From NCBI GenBank assembly GCA_025453375.1, contig JALOQT010000080.1:1-5570 (forward strand): a stretch of DNA of 5,570 nt, read 5' to 3'. Under the pieces are notes generated by a model. It worked only from the letters and a program-made list of their open reading frames with translations. It searched no databases and was not told where the DNA came from. The stretch is from Phycisphaerales bacterium. GTDB lineage: Bacteria > Planctomycetota > Phycisphaerae > Phycisphaerales > UBA1924. This document shows, one piece after another, positions 1 to 5,570 of the stretch. Each line of letters starts with the position of its first letter. Position 1 is the stretch's first letter. The position numbers and the translations under genes are program-made.

Positions 1-915
<915 letters not shown>

Positions 916-920
916 CCGCT

Positions 921-2114
921 ATGCGAGCCTTGCTCATTACCGATCCCGGCTTTGCCCGGCGTGAGGCCGAGCTGCTCAATCACCTGGCCACCGGCCTGGC
1001 CGATGAGGGCGTGCGTGTCTTCAACGCGGTGGATCAGGATGAGCCGGAGGCCACGCCGACCACTTCACCTCTGCCGCGGGCGAGCATGCCCTTTGGCCGC
1101 GCGTCGGTGCCCGGTGCGGGGTTCGGCCCGGCGTCCGGCCCGGGCCGGATCGGCTCGCGCCTGGGCCTGTTTGCGACCGACGTGCCCTACGCCGCGCGGG
1201 GCCTGCCGTTTACGGCAACCGCCCGTGCCCGCCAACTCGCTCAGCGTGCCAGCTCGCTACCCGTCGGCCGCGGGCTGGACATCGTCCACGCCATGGGCAC
1301 CAGCACGTGGGACACCGCCCGTCTGGTCGCCATCGAGACCGGCGCGAGCCTGGTGCTGGAGGTCTGGTCCGGCGCGATGATCCAGCGAGCCGCCACGTGG
1401 CTGTCGCCGCTGGACTCGCGCTGGCAGGCCAACGTCTGGCTCAGCGTCGCCGATGATGCGCTGGCCCTGGCCGCGAGTGTGCGCGTGCCGGGCGTCAGCA
1501 AGCAGCGCGTCGTCGCCTGCCCGTGGGGCGCACACGTCTCGCCCGACCCGCACCGCCCGATGGACCTGCAGGCCGAGGCGACGATCCTGCTCTGGGCCGG
1601 CGAGGCGTGGAGCGGATCGGTCGAGCAGGCCCTCCGCGGCATCACGCGCTGGGCCCAGCAGTCCGGCCGCACGCCGCTGATCCTCACCGACGGCCCGACG
1701 GCCCGTCGCCTGAACCTCTGGGCCGAGGCCGGGCGGCTGGGCCTGCGCGAAGCCCTGAGCCTTGTGCCTGGCGAACTGGCCGATTGGCACCCGGCCCTCG
1801 ATGCCGATGTGCTGCTGATCCCCGGGGCAATCGGCGAACAGTCCGGCCTAGTGCTGGCGGCTCAGGGCGCGGGCGTCCCGATCATCGCGCGGGCGGACGA
1901 ACTGGCCGGCAACCTGATCGACAACGTCTCGGCCCGCCTGGTGATGACCGACTCGCCCCAGGGATGGGGTGACGCGCTGGCCCTGCTGGGCGACCCGGCG
2001 GGCGCGACGGGCCTTGGTCATGCGACGCGCAAGTTCATCACCGAGCACCGCCTGGCCTTCCAGCACGTCAGCCGCGCCGTGGCGATGTATGACCGCTGCC
2101 GGGCGACGACGTGA
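921..2114 (+). CDS. GT-B-fold glycosyltransferase, GT4-like, with divergent donor site
   Basis: A 397-residue cytoplasmic protein with the layout of a family-4 type glycosyltransferase, which would move a sugar from a nucleotide-sugar to an unknown acceptor. The N-terminal half opens with a beta strand (MRALLITDPG) and has DIVHAMGTSTWDTARL at 120-135, as in the acceptor domain of this group. A Pro/Gly/Ala/Ser-rich, probably disordered insert spans about 40-82. The C-terminal half has TILLWAGEAW at 221-230, and GEQSGLVLAAQGAGVPIIA at about 305-323, which aligns with the donor-site E-x7-E loop. The first Glu is E306, but the second position (314) is Ala, and the usual Arg/Lys pair after the TILLWAG strand is not evident. 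The end (RKFITEHRLAFQHVSRAVAMY) matches the family's closing helix. The ATG at 921 is 5 bases after the upstream stop; no clear Shine-Dalgarno is seen. Weak catalytic loops leave open a non-catalytic or atypical-donor role. Family call fairly sure, substrate unknown. Confidence 0.72.
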   Translation: MRALLITDPGFARREAELLNHLATGLADEGVRVFNAVDQDEPEATPTTSPLPRASMPFGRASVPGAGFGPASGPGRIGSRLGLFATDVPYAARGLPFTATARARQLAQRASSLPVGRGLDIVHAMGTSTWDTARLVAIETGASLVLEVWSGAMIQRAATWLSPLDSRWQANVWLSVADDALALAASVRVPGVSKQRVVACPWGAHVSPDPHRPMDLQAEATILLWAGEAWSGSVEQALRGITRWAQQSGRTPLILTDGPTARRLNLWAEAGRLGLREALSLVPGELADWHPALDADVLLIPGAIGEQSGLVLAAQGAGVPIIARADELAGNLIDNVSARLVMTDSPQGWGDALALLGDPAGATGLGHATRKFITEHRLAFQHVSRAVAMYDRCRATT

Positions 2115-2259
2115 GCCTTGGCCATGGCGTGCCCCGCACGCTCGCCCTTCTCGGGCACTGCCGATCAACCCGCCTCGGCCCAGCCAGGCCCACCCCGGGC
2201 ATACACTTGGTCGAAGCGGCAAACGTCCACCACGTCCCCCGCGACCAGCGAGCCGTTCA

Positions 2260-2778
2260 GTGATCATCGCGGCGATCTTCCCCATCTTCATCTGGTTTCT
2301 GTGCTATCGATTCCGTCGCAGTGCGATTGGGATCACGATCCCGTTTGCCGCCGGCGCGCTGGTGATGATCCTCAGCCCGCTGCTCAAGGCGTTTCTGCTC
2401 CGCAGTGCCGAGCCGCTGCTGCCATTGATTTACGCCGAGGCGGTGTTGATCACGGGCGTCGGCCTCTGGCTGGCGACGATGCCGCGCAAGAAGGATCGCG
2501 ACCGCTCATGCCGCCACTGCGAGTATGACCTGACCGGCCTGGACATCAACGTCGAAGGTGCCCGCTGCCCGGAATGCGGCGGCGACATCACCCCCGCCTC
2601 CACCCACACCTGCGTCACCTGCTCCGCCTCGCTGCACGCCCTGGACCTGACCATCCCCGGCCAGCGCTGCAAGAAGTGCGGCACCATGCTGCCCGTGCTG
2701 AGACGCCGCCGGCCAAGCGAGCAACCCCCCGCCGCCCCTCAGCCCGCACCTGTCAGCACGGCCGACCAGCGCCCGTAA
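2260..2778 (+). CDS. Small membrane protein with two tandem CxxC zinc ribbons (unknown function)
   Basis: A predicted 172-residue protein of unknown function. The frame is open further upstream, but recognisable protein begins at the GTG at 2260, directly before a hydrophobic stretch (IIAAIFPIFIWFLCY); the codons before it read as a shadow of the preceding gene plus low-complexity sequence. Hydrophobic segments at about 2-16, 22-47 and 53-74 are followed by a basic PRKKDRDR linker. Two zinc ribbons come next: CRHC at 84-87 with CPEC at 103-106, and CVTC at 118-121 with CKKC at 137-140. Both have exactly 15 residues between the pairs and share an LD, G-x-RC and CG pattern, which indicates internal duplication. 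The first contains YDLTGL, which I recognise from small planctomycete proteins. The tail (about 148-172) is Arg/Pro-rich. The ribbon domain probably faces the cytoplasm. The GTG start has only a weak GCGAG upstream. It lies 145 bases after the glycosyltransferase, so co-transcription is uncertain. Confidence 0.78.
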   Translation: MIIAAIFPIFIWFLCYRFRRSAIGITIPFAAGALVMILSPLLKAFLLRSAEPLLPLIYAEAVLITGVGLWLATMPRKKDRDRSCRHCEYDLTGLDINVEGARCPECGGDITPASTHTCVTCSASLHALDLTIPGQRCKKCGTMLPVLRRRRPSEQPPAAPQPAPVSTADQRP

Positions 2779-2781
2779 CGC

Positions 2782-2890
2782 CCCCGTGGCACGGCTTTCC
2801 AAGCCGTGCACATCTCTTTCCCCGCGCTCACACATCGACGACACAACAAGACGGGCTTTTCTGCACGGCTTGGAAAGCCGTGCCACGAGG
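2782..2890. repeat. 109-bp nested inverted repeat (REP-pair/MITE-like) between convergent genes
   Basis: The arms are 2782-2810 and 2862-2890, 29 bases each with one mismatch (2784 against 2888), and perfect over the inner 26. They are separated by a 51-base spacer that looks less GC-rich than its surroundings. Each arm is also a hairpin: GCACGGCTT pairs with AAGCCGTGC around a 3-base loop at 2789-2809 and again at 2863-2883. The element begins 3 bases after the stop of the upstream gene and ends 1 base before the stop codon of the minus-strand protease, so it fills the convergent gap almost exactly. It could act as a bidirectional terminator or transcript-end stabiliser, but neither hairpin is followed by a good U tract. 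Similar GGCACGGCTT sequences are, from memory, dispersed in planctomycete genomes. No transposase and no clear target-site duplication are seen. Confidence 0.88.
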
Positions 2891-2891
2891 A

Positions 2892-4268
2892 TCACTCCTC
2901 GCGGATTCGGCCCGCTGCCGCCTCGGCCCGCAAAGCTTCGAGGGCCTTGAGCACTGCCGGGTCTTCGGCCAGTTCCAGCCGGCGGCCGCGTGAGCCCCAG
3001 CGGGAGCCAGCGGTGAAGTCCGGCCGCAGCGGCGAATCCTCCAGGCGTTGGCCCTTGGTGGTGACGTAGTCACTCGTGGGCACTTTCATCTCAAAGCCGC
3101 CGTCCATACGGACGTACGTCGACAGCAGCACGGCGCCAGCCGTCGGGTGGCCAACCAGCGGCGCTTCGCGCAGTTCTCGCATCGCCGCGGCGAAAATCTC
3201 CGACGCGCTGGCCGATGCACCATTGACCAGCACCGCGATCTGCCCGCCGTAGGGCTCGACCCCATTGGGGTTGCGCCGCGCCCGGAACTTCTGCTCCTTG
3301 GATGCCGCGAGCTTCGCTGCGTCGGCAGCCGCCTCGCCAGTGGAACGCTCGTACTGCTGGGCATCGCGCCGGCTGATGAACGCGCCGACCTCCGTACCCG
3401 GCCGCAGCACCAGGCCCAGCAGGTGCGCCAGGTTCGAGACTGATCCGCCACCATTGCTCCGCAGATCGATGACGAGATATGGCCGGTCCTTCACCGACTG
3501 AAAGAGCTTCTCGACCTCCGCACGCTCATACGCCTCGGTGAAACTGGCGAGGCTGAAGACCGCGGCGTCATCACCCAGCATCGTCACCCGAGGCGGGATG
3601 CCCTGCGGAATCTCACCACGCGTCACTTCGACCTCACGCTCGGCCTCATCGCCGCGCTTGATCGTCAGGCGAACGACCGTCCCCGCCTCGCCGCGAATCC
3701 GGCCCAGGGCGCTGCCCTCGCGGCTGCGGCTGTTGATCTCGCTGATGCGGTTGCCATCAATCGCCACGACCAGGTCCCCCGCGCGAAGCCCTGCCTTATC
3801 CGCCGGCGTGTTGTCGCGGACTTCGACGAGTTCCAGGGAATCGCTGCGATCGTTGACCGTCACGCCGATCCCGCCGAAGGTCTCACGCTTCCGCTCGGTG
3901 GCGGCACGCGGGGCCAGCACGTCAATATGGCTGATGCCCAATTCATTGAGCGCGCGATTCAACACGCGGCTGAACTGCTCGGCCGATTCCGCCTCGTCCA
4001 GTCGCGAGCGATACTTCGCCAGGATCTGATCCCACTTGCTGAAATCCACCCCGGTGGCAAACGCCCGCTCACGGACCAGGCGGCCCGTGCGTTCCAGCAC
4101 CGCATCCTTCTGCTCGCTGGTCAGCGCGCCTGTGGCCTGCTGCTCAGCCACCGCGGCAGACGCCGCCGGCTCGGTGCTGCGAACGACCTGCAGGGTGAAG
4201 ACCCCGATCATCGCTGCGCCCAGCAGAGCGTAGAACCCGATCAGCCCGCGTGCCATCGAACGTGTCAT
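2892..4268 (-). CDS. Membrane-anchored PDZ-S41 peptidase (C-terminal processing protease family), non-canonical active site
   Basis: A 458-residue protein of the tail-specific/C-terminal processing protease family, which cleaves extracytoplasmic proteins. An N-terminal hydrophobic segment at about 8-28 would anchor it, with the rest outside the cytoplasm. A helical region (about 48-112) precedes a PDZ domain at about 130-205, with FGGIGV at 131-136, the DNTPADKAGLRAGD element at 152-165 and the IDGN turn at 170-173. The S41 core follows: VIDLRSNGGGSVSNL at 266-280 is the family's LRxNGGG loop, and NGASASASEIFAAAM at 349-363 holds the nucleophile, Ser354. The Lys normally 25 residues later (GEPTFGK in Prc) is Ala379 within GHPTAGA, so the Ser-Lys dyad is incomplete; His374 replaces the usual Glu. 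The core ends with TTKGQRLEDSPLRPDF. The ATG at 4268 was chosen because GAGGA lies 8 bases upstream; ATG 4256 is possible. The frame stays open upstream to about 5411, but that part is antisense to the dehydrogenase. Lengthwise it fits short CtpA-like members. Confidence 0.92.
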   Translation of the reverse strand: MTRSMARGLIGFYALLGAAMIGVFTLQVVRSTEPAASAAVAEQQATGALTSEQKDAVLERTGRLVRERAFATGVDFSKWDQILAKYRSRLDEAESAEQFSRVLNRALNELGISHIDVLAPRAATERKRETFGGIGVTVNDRSDSLELVEVRDNTPADKAGLRAGDLVVAIDGNRISEINSRSREGSALGRIRGEAGTVVRLTIKRGDEAEREVEVTRGEIPQGIPPRVTMLGDDAAVFSLASFTEAYERAEVEKLFQSVKDRPYLVIDLRSNGGGSVSNLAHLLGLVLRPGTEVGAFISRRDAQQYERSTGEAAADAAKLAASKEQKFRARRNPNGVEPYGGQIAVLVNGASASASEIFAAAMRELREAPLVGHPTAGAVLLSTYVRMDGGFEMKVPTSDYVTTKGQRLEDSPLRPDFTAGSRWGSRGRRLELAEDPAVLKALEALRAEAAAGRIREE

Positions 4269-4276
4269 GCCGCGAA

Positions 4277-4281
4277 TCCTC
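4277..4281 (-). promoter_or_regulatory. Ribosome binding site of the S41 peptidase gene
   Basis: On the minus strand this reads GAGGA, 8 bases before the ATG whose first base is 4268. It is the best Shine-Dalgarno match seen near any start in the window. It favours 4268 over the in-frame ATG at 4256 and over the long upstream extension of the frame. Confidence 0.6.
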
Positions 4282-4464
4282 GCTGTGCGTCCGCCGCGGA
4301 CCGGGCAGGATGAGGGGCACCTGCACGTGCGACGGTCATCACGATAGCCTTCGATACGTCCGCGATGGGGGCCACGGTTCGTGAGGATTTGCGGACCATG
4401 GCGGATCGGCCAAACTGCCGAACTTACCAGCCCGGCCCCCTGTGCGGGGTGAGGCCTTGGCCAA

Positions 4465-4489
4465 GCGCGGCCGAGCGCGACCGAGCGCG
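4465..4489. repeat. Short tandem repeat, 10-bp unit GCGCGRCCGA
   Basis: Two adjacent copies, GCGCGGCCGA and GCGCGACCGA, differ at one base and are followed by a partial GCGCG. The 10-base spacing is close to one helical turn, so the copies present the same face of the DNA. The tract directly follows the CTTGGCCAAG palindrome and lies about 60-85 bases before the dehydrogenase start. It may be a protein-binding site or chance GC-rich sequence. Confidence 0.45.
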
Positions 4490-4550
4490 TGTGGCAAGCG
4501 ATGGACACCCTTACTCCGTCCCGCAGAAGCCAAGGGGCAATAATCACCCC

Positions 4551-5570
4551 ATGCTCACCCCTCATCGTCTTGCGGCTGTTGTCGGTGGTCTGTCCTTTGG
4601 CCTGGCTGGCGCGGCCCTCGCATCGCCGGTCGAGCCCTCCGCAGGCGCTCCCGATGCTGGCGGCTACCGCGTCGTTCGCGTCACCGATGGCCTCAACCGC
4701 CCGTGGGGCATGGTCTGGCTGCCCGATGGCTCGGCCCTGATCACCGAGCGAGAAGGCAGGATTCGTCTTCTGGGCAGGGATGGCAAGCTCGCCCCCGAGG
4801 CGATCAAGGGCCTGCCCAGCGTGCTGGCGACCGGCCAGGGCGGGCTGCTGGATATCACGATCCACCCGAAGTTTGCTGAGAACCGCTGGGTGTATTTCGT
4901 CTACAGCACCGGTGAGGGCGGGAGCAACACCACGCGCCTCAGCCGAGGAACGCTCAGCGCCGACGCCGCGAGCCTGACGGACGTCAAGGACCTCTTCGAC
5001 CTCTCCCCCCGCTCGCGTGGCGGGCTGCACTTTGGCTCGCGCCTGGCGTGGATGCCCGATGGCACACTGCTGATGTCCGCCGGCGACCGCTTCGGCCCGC
5101 GCAATGACAAGAACGTCGCCCAGAACAAGGGCGTGACGCAGGCCAAGATCGTCCGCCTGACCGACGAGGGCAAGCCGGCTTCGGGCAATCCGTTTGCGGG
5201 GGAGAAGGACGCCGCGCCCGAAGTGTGGTCCATGGGCCACCGCAATATCCAGGGCATGACCGTCGACCCAACCGGGCGCGTCTGGGCGACCGAGCACGGG
5301 CCGATGGGCGGCGATGAACTGAACCTCATCGAGAAGGGCAAGAACTATGGCTGGCCCCTGGTCACCTTCGGCCGTGAATACTCCGGCGCGACGATCACCG
5401 AAGAGCGCCATCGCGATGGCATGGAAGATGCCAAGCTCGTCTGGGTGCCCTCGATCGCGGCGTCGGGCCTGGCGTTCTACAGCGGAGACAAGTTCCCGAA
5501 GTGGACCGGCAGCCTGCTCGCCGGCGGGCTGGTCAGCAACAACGTCTGGCGGATCAGTGTGGACAAGGCC
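4551..5570 (+). CDS. Exported PQQ-dependent aldose sugar dehydrogenase, YliI/soluble glucose dehydrogenase type (3' end outside window)
   Basis: The first 340 residues of a six-bladed beta-propeller quinoprotein that oxidises aldose sugars at C1 with bound PQQ, probably in the periplasm. Residues 1-24 form a signal peptide (His-Arg start, hydrophobic core, ALA before Ser25). Family motifs appear in order: GLNRPWGMVWLPDGSALITE near 44-63, GQGGLLDITIHP at 95-106, LHFGSRL at 159-165 with H160 matching the catalytic His of soluble glucose dehydrogenase, GDR at 178-180, Q191 in the AQ motif, GHRN at 229-232, EHGP at 248-251, GGDELNL near 253-259, and NYGWP. Together these make the family secure. 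Blade closure and the C-terminal PQQ-contact Arg/Lys residues lie past the window. The ATG at 4551 is placed by the signal peptide; AAGGGG at 4532-4537 lies 13 bases upstream, a long spacing for a ribosome binding site. It is divergent from the S41 peptidase gene. PQQ could be made by the cell or taken from neighbours; no pqq genes are in view. Confidence 0.93.
   Translation, partial: MLTPHRLAAVVGGLSFGLAGAALASPVEPSAGAPDAGGYRVVRVTDGLNRPWGMVWLPDGSALITEREGRIRLLGRDGKLAPEAIKGLPSVLATGQGGLLDITIHPKFAENRWVYFVYSTGEGGSNTTRLSRGTLSADAASLTDVKDLFDLSPRSRGGLHFGSRLAWMPDGTLLMSAGDRFGPRNDKNVAQNKGVTQAKIVRLTDEGKPASGNPFAGEKDAAPEVWSMGHRNIQGMTVDPTGRVWATEHGPMGGDELNLIEKGKNYGWPLVTFGREYSGATITEERHRDGMEDAKLVWVPSIAASGLAFYSGDKFPKWTGSLLAGGLVSNNVWRISVDKA

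Larger units (their letters stand above)
4269..4550. promoter_or_regulatory. Divergent intergenic region between S41 peptidase and sugar dehydrogenase genes
   Basis: These 282 bases separate two genes that are read away from each other, so promoters for both should lie here. I find no convincing -35/-10 pair on either strand. What can be seen: the 8-base palindrome GCACGTGC at 4323-4330, the 10-base palindrome CTTGGCCAAG at 4456-4465, a small CCCC-TGTGC-GGGG hairpin at 4437-4449, and a 10-base tandem repeat from 4465. Just before the dehydrogenase start, GGGG at 4534-4537 can pair with CCCC at 4547-4550, immediately before the ATG. No open frame here looks like a real gene. Assignment as regulatory is from position; no site is assigned to a named regulator. 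Confidence 0.4.

Noticed and set aside
1969..2259. Extension of the zinc-ribbon protein upstream to ATG 1969
   Set aside because: It overlaps the glycosyltransferase in another frame and reads as Arg/Ala/Pro-rich shadow sequence. The plausible protein starts at GTG 2260.
2118..2528. 136-residue plus-strand frame starting just after the glycosyltransferase
   Set aside because: It has no recognisable motif and most of it overlaps the zinc-ribbon gene in a different frame, whose Cys motifs and hydrophobic segments are clear.
2789..2820. Classical intrinsic terminator at the first arm of the repeat
   Set aside because: The stem is good, but what follows is a mixed ATCTCTTT rather than a U tract. 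Termination is possible but not supported enough for a separate feature.
2574..3073. Several overlapping frames across the inverted repeat, with peptides such as TAWKAVPR and ARLGKPCH
   Set aside because: They are translations of the repeat arms and of the antisense strand of neighbouring genes. They differ in every frame and show no domain.
4269..5411. Upstream continuation of the minus-strand protease frame, which would give an 839-residue protein
   Set aside because: It is antisense to a clear PQQ-dehydrogenase gene, shows no recognisable domain, and the protease has its own membrane anchor and Shine-Dalgarno at 4268. Long antisense frames are expected in GC-rich genes.

Overview
The window is GC-rich bacterial chromosome. 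It most likely comes from a member of the Planctomycetota, perhaps class Phycisphaerae. This rests on the C-x-x-C-x-YDLTGL zinc-ribbon signature of the gene at 2260-2778 (from memory, common in small planctomycete proteins), on the strong G/C third-position bias in every gene, and on a GGCACGGCTT-type inverted repeat of a kind I associate with these genomes. There is no rRNA, tRNA, CRISPR array, transposase or phage gene. I consider it ordinary chromosomal sequence with a few unusual proteins, not a defence or mobile island.

Layout. (1) 1-915 (+): the 3' part of an oligopeptide/dipeptide ABC-transporter ATPase of the OppD/DppD type; its Walker A lies before the window. (2) 921-2114 (+): a GT-B-fold, GT4-like glycosyltransferase starting 5 bases after that stop, so the two are probably co-transcribed. 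(3) 2260-2778 (+): a small predicted membrane protein with three hydrophobic segments and two tandem zinc ribbons of identical spacing. (4) 2782-2890: a 109-bp inverted repeat with nearly perfect 29-bp arms, each arm itself a hairpin. It fills the gap between two convergent genes. (5) 2892-4268 (-): a membrane-anchored PDZ/S41 protease with an intact Ser motif but Ala in place of the Lys used by the Prc/CtpA type. (6) 4269-4550: a divergent intergenic region with small palindromes and a 10-bp tandem repeat. (7) 4551-5570 (+): an exported PQQ-dependent aldose sugar dehydrogenase (YliI/soluble glucose dehydrogenase type), running off the right end.

The genes do not form an obvious pathway. The ATPase-glycosyltransferase pair is the only clear operon-like unit. 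The protease and the sugar dehydrogenase are divergently arranged, and both products act outside the cytoplasm. The points most worth a second look are the nested inverted repeat, the non-canonical S41 active site, the duplicated zinc ribbon, and the loss of donor-site residues in the glycosyltransferase.
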